DNA from: Clostridia bacterium
GTDB taxonomy: Bacteria > Bacillota > DSM-521 > Neomoorellales > Neomoorellaceae
Direction: 5' to 3'
NCBI GenBank assembly: GCA_030445875.1
Contig: JASUSX010000069.1
Coordinates: 1 to 9,091, forward strand
DNA length: 9,091 nucleotides
The notes under the pieces are model-generated. The model searched no databases. It was given only the letters and a program-made list of their open reading frames with translations, and was not told the origin of the DNA. Positions within the stretch are counted from its first letter, which is position 1; each line of letters starts with the position of its first letter. Shown in pieces: positions 1 to 6,670 of the stretch. Position numbers and translations under genes: made by a program.

Positions 1-40
1 TGAGATTTATATTTCCCTCCATGCGGGCTGCCGCTTTTGG

Positions 41-76
41 GAATGGGATTGCTACCCATTCTCTTTTTGTTTTCTT
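41..76 (+). terminator. Rho-independent terminator of an upstream gene
   Basis: A perfect 7-bp stem, GAATGGG (41-47) with CCCATTC (55-61), encloses a 7-base loop. It is followed directly by a T-rich tail (62-76, TCTTTTTGTTTTCTT). This is the classical intrinsic terminator layout. No gene is visible before it in the window, so it probably ends transcription of a gene lying to the left and separates it from the regulator. Confidence 0.75.
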
Positions 77-89
77 ATCCTTGCAATTA

Positions 90-98
90 TGCTAAAAT
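90..98 (+). promoter_or_regulatory. Probable extended -10 promoter for the sigma-54 activator gene
   Basis: TGCTAAAAT (90-98) fits an extended -10 (TGn followed by TAAAAT, five of six to TATAAT). It lies between the upstream terminator and the regulator and would start RNA near 105, giving a leader of about 75 nt. No good -35 box sits at 17 +/- 1 bp, which extended -10 promoters tolerate. The call is inferred from sequence only. Confidence 0.45.
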
Positions 99-107
99 AG
101 AATTGGA

Positions 108-133
108 CTGGTAAAAGTATTTCTTGCTACCAG
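108..133 (+). repeat. Inverted repeat in the regulator leader (possible operator or hairpin)
   Basis: CTGGTA (108-113) and TACCAG (128-133) form a perfect 6-bp dyad with a 14-base spacer. It begins about where transcription from the -10 box at 93-98 would start. It could be an operator for autoregulation or a small leader hairpin. No U tract follows it, so it is not a terminator. Confidence 0.35.
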
Positions 134-178
134 GAAAAGGGAGAAAGGGATAGGAGCTAGAACTGGAGAGTGACAGGC

Positions 179-2107
179 ATGTCCCAACTGGCGCTGGTGG
201 CCCCTTACCCTGACCTGGCGGAGTTAGCCAGGCAGGTATGCGCGGAATTAGGGGAAGACGTTACCATCGCTGTCGGCGACTTGGCCGAAGGGGTGCGGGT
301 GGCCCGGGAGCTGGTAGGTAAAGGCGCGGAGGTCATCATCAGCCGTGGCGGTACAGCCACGGCCATCAGCCGCCACGTAGAGGTACCGGTGGTGGAGATC
401 GCCGTCAGCGCCTTTGACCTGGTACGTGCCCTGGCCGAGGCCCGGGGGCAGGGCCGCTATATCGGCGTGGCCGGTTTCCGCAACGTTATTTATGGTACCA
501 AAAGCCTGGAACCAGTCCTGGGGGTCACCATAGAGGAATTAATCGTGGAAGCCGAAGAAGACGCAGCCGGGATCATTGCCGAGGGCCAGGCCCTGGGGCT
601 GGAAGTCATTGTCGGTGACGCCGTATCCGCCCGTTCGGCCCGGGAACTGGGCCTGAAAGCGATCCTGGTCACCTCCGGCAAAGAGGCCATCAGCCAGGCT
701 ATCCGCGAGGCTAGGGAAGTAGCCCTGGTGCGCCGGCGGGAGCGGGCCCGGGCCGAACAGTTTAAGGCTATCCTCGACTTTGCCTACGAGGGCATCGTGG
801 CCACCGACCAGGAAGGCCGCATCACCCTAGTCAACCCGGCGGCCGAAAGGATCCTGGGCCTCACCGCCCACCGGGTGGCGGGGCGGCCGGCGCGGGAGGT
901 GCTGCCCGGCGTACCCCTGGACCAGGTGCGCCAATCGGGGCAGAAACGCCTGGGGGAATTGCACCGGGCCGGCAATACCCTGGTGGCCGAGAACGTGGTA
1001 CCGGTAGTAGCCGGCCGGGAGATAGTCGGCACAGTGGCCACCTTCCAGGATGTCAGCCACCTGCAGGCTGTGGAGACCAGGGTGCGCCAAGAGCTGTACC
1101 TGAAAGGCCACGTCGCCCAGTTCACCTTTGCCGACATCGCCACCCGCAGCCCGGTCATGGTGCGGGCCATTGAGCGGGCGCGCCAGTTTGCCGCCGCTGA
1201 AGCCACCATTTTAATTACCGGCGAAACCGGTTCGGGTAAGGAGATGGTTGCCCAGAGCGTCCACAACGCCAGCCAGCGGCGGGAAGGGCCTTTCGTAGCC
1301 GTCAACTGCGCCGCCGTGCCGGAAAACCTGCTGGAGAGCGAGCTCTTTGGCTATGAGGAAGGGGCCTTCACCGGCGCCCGTAAAGGGGGTAAAAAGGGCC
1401 TCTTCGAGCTGGCCCACCGGGGCACCCTTTTCCTGGACGAGATCGGCGAGCTGTCATTAAACCTGCAGGCGCGGCTTTTACGTGTGCTGCAGCAAAAGTC
1501 CATCATGCGGGTGGGCGGCGACCGGGTGCTGCCGGTGGACGTGCGCATTATCGCCGCCACCCACCGCAACCTGGAGGAGGCAGTGGCGCAGGAGAAATTC
1601 CGCCGCGACCTCTATTACCGCCTGAACGTATTACACATCAAACTGCCACCGTTACGGGAACGCCTGGAAGACCTGCCCCTGCTCATCAAAGCCCTGGCGG
1701 ATAAGATCAGCCGGCGCTCCGGGCGCCTGCCTCTCCTGTTCAACAAAGAGACTATTGCCCGGTTGCAGGCCTACCCCTGGCCGGGTAACGTGCGCGAGCT
1801 GGAAAACGTCCTGGAACGCCTGGTGGTCCTGCGCAGCGGCCAGGAGGTGCAGCCGGCCGACCTGGAAGAGATCCTGAACGCGCCGGACAGCCAGCCGCGG
1901 CCCGGCCTGCAGCTAACCCTGCGCGGCACCCTGGCCGAGATGGAAGAGGAGATCATCCGCCACACCCTGGCCCTGACTGGCAACGACAAAGACGCCACCT
2001 GCCGCCGCCTGGGCCTGAGCAAGACCACCCTCTGGCGGCGGTTGAAAAGCTGGCAAGCGGGCGGTAAGGGCAGATCCAGCGGGAACAGCGATGACGGGGT
2101 AGCGTAA
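179..2107 (+). CDS. Sigma-54-dependent transcriptional activator with PrpR_N sensor, PAS, AAA+ and Fis-type HTH domains
   Basis: This is a 642-residue cytoplasmic enhancer-binding protein that opens RpoN promoters using ATP. Residues about 3-180 resemble the PrpR_N sensory domain of propionate-catabolism activators, and about 193-302 form a PAS domain. About 320-550 is the AAA+ domain, with Walker A GETGSGKE (348-355), the sigma-54-contacting GAFTGA loop (395-400), Walker B GTLFLDE (415-421) and the WPGNVREL region. A Fis-like HTH lies near 602-626. The start was set at ATG 179 because GGAGAG (165-170) lies 8 bases before it; the in-frame GTG at 170 overlaps that site and has only a poorly spaced alternative. 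The next genes carry a consensus sigma-54 promoter and encode acid-sugar catabolism, so this is most likely their activator. Its ligand is probably the acid sugar or its phosphate rather than 2-methylcitrate, the PrpR ligand. Architecture is certain; target and ligand are inferred. Confidence 0.93.
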   Translation: MSQLALVAPYPDLAELARQVCAELGEDVTIAVGDLAEGVRVARELVGKGAEVIISRGGTATAISRHVEVPVVEIAVSAFDLVRALAEARGQGRYIGVAGFRNVIYGTKSLEPVLGVTIEELIVEAEEDAAGIIAEGQALGLEVIVGDAVSARSARELGLKAILVTSGKEAISQAIREAREVALVRRRERARAEQFKAILDFAYEGIVATDQEGRITLVNPAAERILGLTAHRVAGRPAREVLPGVPLDQVRQSGQKRLGELHRAGNTLVAENVVPVVAGREIVGTVATFQDVSHLQAVETRVRQELYLKGHVAQFTFADIATRSPVMVRAIERARQFAAAEATILITGETGSGKEMVAQSVHNASQRREGPFVAVNCAAVPENLLESELFGYEEGAFTGARKGGKKGLFELAHRGTLFLDEIGELSLNLQARLLRVLQQKSIMRVGGDRVLPVDVRIIAATHRNLEEAVAQEKFRRDLYYRLNVLHIKLPPLRERLEDLPLLIKALADKISRRSGRLPLLFNKETIARLQAYPWPGNVRELENVLERLVVLRSGQEVQPADLEEILNAPDSQPRPGLQLTLRGTLAEMEEEIIRHTLALTGNDKDATCRRLGLSKTTLWRRLKSWQAGGKGRSSGNSDDGVA

Positions 2108-2110
2108 ATG

Positions 2111-2120
2111 ATTTCGAAAT
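2111..2120 (+). repeat. Palindrome downstream of the activator gene
   Basis: ATTTCGAAAT is a perfect 10-bp palindrome starting 4 bases after the activator stop codon. It is centred about 188 bp upstream of the predicted sigma-54 start. It may be a protein-binding site, but a 10-bp AT-rich palindrome can also arise by chance. Confidence 0.25.
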
Positions 2121-2131
2121 GAAATTACTAG

Positions 2132-2212
2132 TTCAAAAAGAAAAAGGGCAAAACGCAAGGGCCAGGTTAACTATTAGCCTGGCTTATCATTTTTAAGTCT
2201 TTCAAAAAGAAA
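2132..2212 (+). promoter_or_regulatory. Pair of 12-bp direct repeats, candidate upstream activator sites
   Basis: TTCAAAAAGAAA occurs exactly at 2132-2143 and at 2201-2212, 69 bp apart. A partial copy (TTCAAAA) lies at 2252-2258. The two full copies are centred about 166 and 97 bp before the predicted sigma-54 transcription start, the distance at which enhancer-binding proteins usually bind. A role as binding sites for the adjacent PrpR_N activator is inference, and A-rich repeats are weak evidence alone. Confidence 0.35.
2161..2195 (+). terminator. Probable rho-independent terminator after the activator gene
   Basis: GCCAGGTTAA (2161-2170) pairs with TTAGCCTGGC (2174-2183) over 10 bp with one G-T wobble and a 3-base loop. 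A short, interrupted T run follows (TTATCATTTTT). It isolates the activator transcript from the kinase promoter. The imperfect T tract makes its strength uncertain. Confidence 0.6.
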
Positions 2213-2276
2213 TATAGAGTCTTATAATAATCTCCAGCATAAGGCCCTCCCTTCAAAATTGCGCGCCAATAGGCTC

Positions 2277-2293
2277 CTGGCACGCTTTTTGCA
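2277..2293 (+). promoter_or_regulatory. Sigma-54 (RpoN) promoter of the acid-sugar kinase operon
   Basis: CTGGCACGCTTTTTGCA matches the consensus YTGGCACG-N4-TTGCW at every defined base. The -24 GG is at 2279-2280 and the -12 GC at 2291-2292, with the required 10 bases between them. Transcription should begin near 2303-2305, leaving a leader of about 33 nt before the kinase ATG at 2337. A sigma-54 activator gene lies immediately upstream. An open reading frame runs through this promoter from TTG 2259, but that start is incompatible with it and has no ribosome binding site. Confidence 0.9.
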
Positions 2294-2336
2294 ATATAAA
2301 ATAAGCGAACTGCCACGCCAGGAGCGAGGGTATTTA

Positions 2337-3587
2337 ATGGAACAGATAGCCATTATCGCCGACGATCTCACCGGAGCTAACGACACCGGCGCTCAATTTT
2401 GCCAGCACGGGTTTAAGACCATCGTTATCATCGAGGCTACGACCATTGCGGAGACCATTAACCTGATAGGTAAAGACAAAGACGTTTGGGCCATTAATGC
2501 TGATACCCGCCGCCTGACAGCCGCCGGAGCCTATGAGCGGGTTTATAGCCTGGCCCGGACCCTAAAAGAGGCCGGCATCGACCGCGTTTATAAAAAGATT
2601 GATTCTACCCTGCGCGGCCACCCCGGCGCCGAGCTGGAGGCCGTCATGGATGCCTGGCAAGCCCCCCTGGCCCTGGTGGTACCGGCCTTTCCGGCCAACC
2701 GGCGTGTTGTCCGGGACGGCTACCTGATAATCGAGGAAGACCCGGGGGGGGCGGCAACCGCGGAGACGCCCCTCTGCCACATCCCCGCCATCCTCCAGCA
2801 AGAGATGCAACGCCGGGTGGGCCAGGTTAACCTGGCCACCGTCCGCCGGGGGGCTGCGGCCCTGGCCCGGGCCCTGGAGAGCGCCCAAAAAGAAAACCAG
2901 GTCCTGGTCCTGGATGCCGTTGATAACAGCGATCTGCAGGTTATCGCCCGGGCTATCGAGCTCTTGCCCCGGGAGGTAGTCTTGGCCGGGGCTGCCGGCC
3001 TGGCGGCCCATTTGACGGCAGCCTGGGATTTGAAAGCTACAACCCGCACCCTGAGGGGAAAGGAGGGCGCAGTTCTCCTGGTCGCCGGTTCGCGCAACCC
3101 CGTTACCGCCGCCCAGGTGCAGCGGCTAGCTGAAACCAGCGGCTGCCGGCCGGTGGAGGTGGATACGGGGGCTATCATAGCTGAACAGGCAGAGTCAGAA
3201 GCGGCGCGGGTACTGGGCGCAGCCACCGCTTTGGCGGCTAAGAATGACGTGCTCATCATTGCGGTGGATAGTCTCTTCCGTCAACCACCTGGAAATAACG
3301 GTAACGGGGGTGCCGGCGAGGCCATTGCTGCGACCCTGGGTACCATTACCAGCAACCTGCTGGCCACCGCCAAAATAAAGGGCCTGGTAGTGACCGGCGG
3401 CGACACCGCCGTCCATATCTGCCGCACCCTGGGGGCCAGGGGGATTAATCTAGCCGCCGAACTTCTGCCCGGCATACCCCTGGGCTACCTGGAAGGCGGC
3501 CAGGCGGAGGGCTTGCCCATCGTCACCAAGGCCGGGGGTTTCGGCCCTCCTGACGCCTTTATAAAGGTATGCCAACATTTGAGCTAG
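2337..3587 (+). CDS. Four-carbon acid sugar kinase (DUF1537 family)
   Basis: This 416-residue cytoplasmic kinase belongs to the family that transfers phosphate from ATP to the terminal hydroxyl of acid sugars such as D-threonate, D-erythronate or a 3-oxo-tetronate. The N-terminal substrate domain opens with ADDLTGANDTG (8-18), followed by NADTR (54-58) and KKIDSTLRG (86-94). The C-terminal nucleotide-binding domain has GSRNP (251-255), TGGDTA (353-358) and KAGGFG (398-403). Length is normal for the family. ATG 2337 was chosen because GAGGG (2326-2330) lies 6 bases before it and the family motif starts at residue 8. The longer reading from TTG 2259 would make the sigma-54 promoter coding. It is followed 31 bp later by a PdxA2-type dehydrogenase, the usual partner that acts on the phosphorylated product. 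The exact substrate (DtnK-, DenK- or OtnK-like) cannot be read from sequence; with PdxA2 next door, D-threonate or D-erythronate is the best guess. Confidence 0.93.
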   Translation: MEQIAIIADDLTGANDTGAQFCQHGFKTIVIIEATTIAETINLIGKDKDVWAINADTRRLTAAGAYERVYSLARTLKEAGIDRVYKKIDSTLRGHPGAELEAVMDAWQAPLALVVPAFPANRRVVRDGYLIIEEDPGGAATAETPLCHIPAILQQEMQRRVGQVNLATVRRGAAALARALESAQKENQVLVLDAVDNSDLQVIARAIELLPREVVLAGAAGLAAHLTAAWDLKATTRTLRGKEGAVLLVAGSRNPVTAAQVQRLAETSGCRPVEVDTGAIIAEQAESEAARVLGAATALAAKNDVLIIAVDSLFRQPPGNNGNGGAGEAIAATLGTITSNLLATAKIKGLVVTGGDTAVHICRTLGARGINLAAELLPGIPLGYLEGGQAEGLPIVTKAGGFGPPDAFIKVCQHLS

Positions 3588-3618
3588 ACGATAAACCCTC
3601 TAACGGAGTGAAGGAATT

Positions 3619-4635
3619 ATGTCCAGACCCTTAATTGCCATCACCGTCGGTGACCCCTGCGGCATCGGCCCGGAGATTACGGCCAAGGCCCTGGCCCGGC
3701 CGGAAATCTATGCACAATGCCGGCCCATGGCCGTGGCCGATGCGGGGTTGATGTGCGAAGCCATTAAGATTGCCGGGGTTAACCTGGGAGTCAGGGCGGT
3801 GGCCAGCCCGGCTGCGGGCCGTTACGAATACGGCACCATTGACGTCCTCGACCTGCAGAACGTAGACCTGGAGCAGCTCCAATATGGGAAAGTGACCCGC
3901 CTGGGGGGTGAAGCCAGTTTCCAGTATATTGCCAGGGCCATCGAACTCGCCCTGGCCGGGGAGTTCGATGCCGTAACTACCGGACCCATCAACAAGGAGG
4001 CCATCAACCTGGCCGGGCACCACTACGCCGGACACACGGAAATCTTCGCTGATCTCACTAAAACCCGGGACTACTGCATGATGCTCATTGATAAGCACTT
4101 CCGCGTCTCCCACGTCACCACCCATGTGGCCTTCAGCCAGGTGCCGTCCCTGGTGAAAAAAGCGCGGGTGCTAAAGGTAATCGAACTCACCCACGCCGCC
4201 CTGCTGAAGATGGGTATAGCCATCCCGCGGATAGCCGTAGCGGGCCTCAACCCTCACGCCGGCGAGGACGGCCTCTTTGGCCGCGAAGAAATCGAAGAAA
4301 TCAGACCGGCCATCGCCGCCGCCCGTGAGCAGGGGATGCAGGTCGAGGGACCGGTCTCGCCGGACACCATCTTCGTCAAGCTCCAGGGCGGCCAGTACGA
4401 CGCTGTGGTGGCTATGTACCACGACCAGGGCCACATCCCGACCAAGGTGATCGGCTTTAAGTACGACAATACCACCGGCAAATGGGGCGCCGTCGCCGGC
4501 ATCAACATAACCCTGGGCCTGCCCATCATCCGCACCTCCGTGGACCACGGCACCGCCTTCGGCAAAGCCGGCAAAGGCACCGCCAACCCGGAGAGCCTGG
4601 TGGATGCGTTGGAGATGGCAATGAAATTAGTTTAA
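3619..4635 (+). CDS. pdxA2: PdxA2-family 4-phospho-acid-sugar (D-threonate/erythronate) dehydrogenase
   Basis: This 338-residue cytoplasmic NAD-dependent enzyme belongs to the PdxA family. Next to DUF1537 kinases, the family oxidises 4-phospho-D-threonate or -erythronate and decarboxylates it to dihydroxyacetone phosphate and CO2. Visible motifs are GDPCGIGPEI (11-20), TTGPINKEA, the substrate pair H139-T140 in GHTEIF, and the metal-binding histidines H169 (TTHVAF), H213 (NPHAGEDGLFG) and H268 (YHDQGH). The C-terminal LGLPIIRTSVDHGTA block is also present. Position 14 is Cys where Ala is common, and residues 281-294 form an insertion before the INITLGLP strand. The start at ATG 3619 is preceded by GGAG (3605-3608) and AAGGA (3611-3615). 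It lies 31 bp behind the kinase and has no promoter of its own visible, so the two genes should be co-transcribed from the sigma-54 promoter. Biosynthetic PdxA (vitamin B6) is the alternative, made unlikely by context. Confidence 0.9.
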   Translation: MSRPLIAITVGDPCGIGPEITAKALARPEIYAQCRPMAVADAGLMCEAIKIAGVNLGVRAVASPAAGRYEYGTIDVLDLQNVDLEQLQYGKVTRLGGEASFQYIARAIELALAGEFDAVTTGPINKEAINLAGHHYAGHTEIFADLTKTRDYCMMLIDKHFRVSHVTTHVAFSQVPSLVKKARVLKVIELTHAALLKMGIAIPRIAVAGLNPHAGEDGLFGREEIEEIRPAIAAAREQGMQVEGPVSPDTIFVKLQGGQYDAVVAMYHDQGHIPTKVIGFKYDNTTGKWGAVAGINITLGLPIIRTSVDHGTAFGKAGKGTANPESLVDALEMAMKLV

Positions 4636-4922
4636 TATATTCCGAATCCCTGGTAAATATTCAGAAGACCCAAGATAAAACCGGATAATTAACCATAGTA
4701 AGGGAAGTGATAGCAAAAAATACAAGGTATGTTGGACAAGCGAATTAATGGGGTCGCAGGGTAACAAATATAATCCATAACCGGGTGATGGATGAAAAAG
4801 GGGAAACAAAAAGAAAACGGCAAAGCTAATCCGAAAAATAAGGCATTTTGCAGGTGGCATGTATTTTTTAATCCAGGAATCGAGGCTGACCCTAATCCTG
4901 TGCGAAAGGCAAGTGATCCTTT
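4636..4922 (+). other. Non-coding, purine-rich spacer with no convincing gene
   Basis: This 287-base stretch separates the PdxA2 gene from the FAD oxidoreductase. It is visibly richer in A than the flanking genes and contains no clear intrinsic terminator after the PdxA2 stop. It holds a perfect TATAAT at 4769-4774, and a weak CAGGA/TCCTG dyad at 4874-4878 and 4896-4900. An open frame on the reverse strand (4860-4627) would encode a hydrophobic peptide, but it has no recognisable similarity and looks like a by-product of purine-rich sequence. Confidence 0.6.
4745..4774 (+). promoter_or_regulatory. Possible housekeeping promoter for the FAD oxidoreductase
   Basis: TATAAT (4769-4774) is a perfect -10 box. 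The best -35 at 18 bp spacing is TTAATG (4745-4750), which matches only three of six bases. It would give a leader of about 140 nt before ATG 4923, long enough to hold a regulatory RNA, although no known class is recognisable. Its existence would make the FAD oxidoreductase independent of the sigma-54 operon. Confidence 0.35.
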
Positions 4923-6287
4923 ATGTCTTTGTCGACGCGCCAGACAGACGTGCTAATCGTAGGCGGCGGTCCAGCGGGTATTGGTGCGGCAGTAGCGGCT
5001 GCCCGCAATGGGGTTCGCGTATTACTTATCGAACGTTATGGCTTTCTTGGTGGGGTGGCCAACGTCGGACTCTGCATTCATACCTTTCATAGCAGCATTG
5101 GTAAGCGGGTTGTCGCGGGCATCCCATGGGAATTGGTCACGCGGATGAAGGAACTGGGCGGTTCAACCGGCCCAGTCTTCATCAAGCACGCGCACATGCA
5201 GACCACCACGCCCATCGACGTCGAAACCTTAAAGTACGTCACCCAGGAGATGATCCTCGAGGCGGGCGGCGAGATTCTTTACCACACGACCGCTCTGGAA
5301 GTGTTGGTCGAGGATGGTCAGATCAAGGGTGTCGTGGTGCTCAACAAAGGCGGACGGCTCCTGATCGAGGCGCCAATCATCATCGACTGTACCGGCGACG
5401 GCGATATTGCAGCCTGGGCCGGAGCACCGTGGGAGAAGGGACGCCCGATCGACGGCAAGATGCAGCGAATGTCCCTGGTCTTCAAAATGGGTGGGGTCGA
5501 CCTACCACGGGCGCTCGATGCGATTGGAAAGGGCGTCGCCTGGGCACCGCTTCCGCTCACGGGCCAGGTGTACCCGGTCTGGTGGTCTGCTACCCTGAGG
5601 AACTACGCCAACAAGGTCGAAGCCGAGAATCTGTTCCTGGGGACCAATGAGTTCTGGGGCAATACCGTACGGGCTGGCGAGACCAATATCAACGCCTCGC
5701 GTATCCAGGGGGTCGACGGCACCAGTGGTGACGACCTCACCCGGGCCGAGATTATTGGCAAACAGCAGGTGCACCAGTTGACCCACTACCTGCGTAAGTA
5801 TGTGCCGGGCTTTGAGAACAGCTACCTCCTGGCGACGGCGCCGTTCGTGGGTGTACGCGAGACTCGCCGCATTATTGGCGAATACGTTCTGACCGGGGAA
5901 GACTGCGTCACCGGGCGCAAGTTCCCTGATGGCATTGCCAAGGTGGGATACCCCGTGGATATCCATGACCCGACCAGCGGCAAGACCCTGTTTACACCCG
6001 TACAGGGATCGGATGGCTCCTATGACATCCCGTATCGCTCCCTCGTCCCGCTGAAGGTAAAGAACCTGCTCGTGAGCGGACGCTGCATCTCGGCAACCCA
6101 CGAAGCGCTGGCTTCTTCCCGGACAATGGTAACTGCAATGATGGTCGGACAGGCTGCGGGCATTGCCGCTGCGATCTGCGTACGCAACGGCATCCAGCCT
6201 AGGACTGTGGACACCGACCTGTTGCGAAACACCCTTGTTCAGCAAGGAGTACACCTCGTTGAAGGACCGGTGCCCGGGGGGGAATAG
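4923..6287 (+). CDS. FAD-dependent oxidoreductase (FAD_oxidored family)
   Basis: This 454-residue flavoprotein has an N-terminal Rossmann dinucleotide-binding fold. GGGPAG is at 14-19 and the ribose-binding acidic residue E38 ends the second strand (LLIER). DCTGDGD (155-161) and the C-terminal FAD-closing segment SGRCISATHE (385-394) with GQAAG (409-413) are typical of the FAD_oxidored group. No signal peptide or membrane segment is seen, so it should be cytoplasmic. The start is fixed by an in-frame TGA at 4914-4916 and by the Rossmann strand beginning at residue 10. The ribosome binding site is poor (AAAGG at 4905-4909 is 13 bases away). A broken DUF1537 kinase begins 3 bases after its stop, which implies translational coupling and a role in the same acid-sugar pathway, for example oxidising a hydroxyl before or after phosphorylation. 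The substrate is unknown. Confidence 0.88.
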   Translation: MSLSTRQTDVLIVGGGPAGIGAAVAAARNGVRVLLIERYGFLGGVANVGLCIHTFHSSIGKRVVAGIPWELVTRMKELGGSTGPVFIKHAHMQTTTPIDVETLKYVTQEMILEAGGEILYHTTALEVLVEDGQIKGVVVLNKGGRLLIEAPIIIDCTGDGDIAAWAGAPWEKGRPIDGKMQRMSLVFKMGGVDLPRALDAIGKGVAWAPLPLTGQVYPVWWSATLRNYANKVEAENLFLGTNEFWGNTVRAGETNINASRIQGVDGTSGDDLTRAEIIGKQQVHQLTHYLRKYVPGFENSYLLATAPFVGVRETRRIIGEYVLTGEDCVTGRKFPDGIAKVGYPVDIHDPTSGKTLFTPVQGSDGSYDIPYRSLVPLKVKNLLVSGRCISATHEALASSRTMVTAMMVGQAAGIAAAICVRNGIQPRTVDTDLLRNTLVQQGVHLVEGPVPGGE

Positions 6288-6290
6288 CGC

Positions 6291-6526
6291 GTGGCACTTC
6301 AGTTGGCCATTATTGCCGATGATTTGATGGGGGCAATGGACACCGACTGCAGTTCTGCAAGGCCGGGCAGTGTATAGTTGTAAGCCTCGCCGATTACATC
6401 GCTGCTACCCCGCCACCTGGGGATGTCATCGTGGTCACGACAGATTCGCGTGAGACGACAGCCGAAGTATCCTATCAGGAGGTGCGTGTGGCTGTAGAAA
6501 GCCTTCGCAGCCTGGGCGTCCGGATC
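6291..6526 (+). pseudogene. 5' remnant of a second DUF1537 acid-sugar kinase (frameshifted and truncated)
   Basis: From GTG 6291 the frame reads LAIIADDLMGAMDT, the family's opening motif, and then fails. Restoring one G near 6345 (in ACCGACTG) rejoins the reading as DTGLQFCKAGQCIVVSLADY, and continues with VIVVTTDSRETTAE to about SLGVRI at 6526. This aligns block by block with the intact kinase at 2337 (DTGAQFC, then NADTRRLTAA). Without the repair, translation stops at TAG 6375-6377. Only about 78 of roughly 420 codons remain; the KKIDST block and the whole ATP-binding half are missing. The ADDLTG threonine is Met. The start is 3 bases from the FAD oxidoreductase stop with a G-rich ribosome binding site inside that gene's end, so the two were an operon. 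The gene cannot make a working kinase. The single-base deletion could be a sequencing error, but the truncation cannot. Confidence 0.85.
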
Positions 6527-6532
6527 CGGATC
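6521..6532 (+). repeat. Tandem hexamer at the kinase-relic/transposase-relic junction
   Basis: CGGATC is repeated twice in tandem at 6521-6532, exactly where kinase-like reading ends on the + strand and transposase-like reading begins on the - strand. Short repeats at such joints are typical of deletion by slippage or end joining. It may also be coincidence. Confidence 0.35.
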
Positions 6533-6655
6533 TTCGGACCGGAACAGTGCGGCGTAGATGCTGTCTTCCGGGACAATCGGCAGCCCTTCCCACTGGCTGA
6601 GGTTATCCAGGCTGGTAAAGGTAAGCTGTTTGTGTTTCTCGCTCTTTCCCAACAT
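6527..6655 (-). pseudogene. Possible N-terminal remnant of an IS1182-type transposase
   Basis: Reading the reverse strand from ATG 6655, the peptide begins MLGKSEKHKQLTF. It continues to PIVPEDSIYAALF and then runs into the antisense of the kinase remnant at about 6530. An MLGK start followed some 30 residues later by VPEDSIYA is the N-terminal pattern I associate with IS1182-group DDE transposases. A ribosome binding site (AAAGGTGG) lies about 9 bases before this ATG. The catalytic domain is entirely absent, so it is inactive. The identification rests on a short stretch from memory and needs a database search; the open frame continues to 6299 only because it reads antisense to the kinase remnant. 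Confidence 0.45.
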
Positions 6656-6670
6656 GGCCCCATTCCCACC

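Noticed and set aside
104..120. TGGACTGGTAAAAGTA as a sigma-54 promoter of the activator gene
   Set aside because: The GG element is present but the -12 position reads GT and the remaining consensus is poor; an extended -10 promoter nearby explains the gene better.
2259..2336. In-frame N-terminal extension of the kinase from TTG 2259
   Set aside because: It spans the sigma-54 promoter, lacks a ribosome binding site and adds 26 residues before a family motif that already starts at residue 8 of the ATG 2337 product.
4636..4680. Terminator after the PdxA2 gene
   Set aside because: Only weak AT-rich partial complementarity is present, without a GC stem or a T tract.
4819..4845. GGCAAAGC followed by TAATCC, resembling part of a c-di-GMP-I riboswitch
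   Set aside because: The class needs two adjacent hairpins with a tetraloop-receptor contact. Only unstructured A-rich sequence lies upstream and no second helix can be drawn.
4627..4860. Reverse-strand open frame encoding a hydrophobic 77-residue peptide
   Set aside because: It is antisense to a purine-rich spacer, which gives Leu/Phe/Pro-rich frames automatically. No ribosome binding site, homology or neighbouring partner was seen, and it overlaps the PdxA2 3' end.
4855..4870. TGGCAT followed by a T run as a second sigma-54 promoter before the FAD oxidoreductase
   Set aside because: The -24 half is fair but the essential -12 GC is missing at the required spacing.
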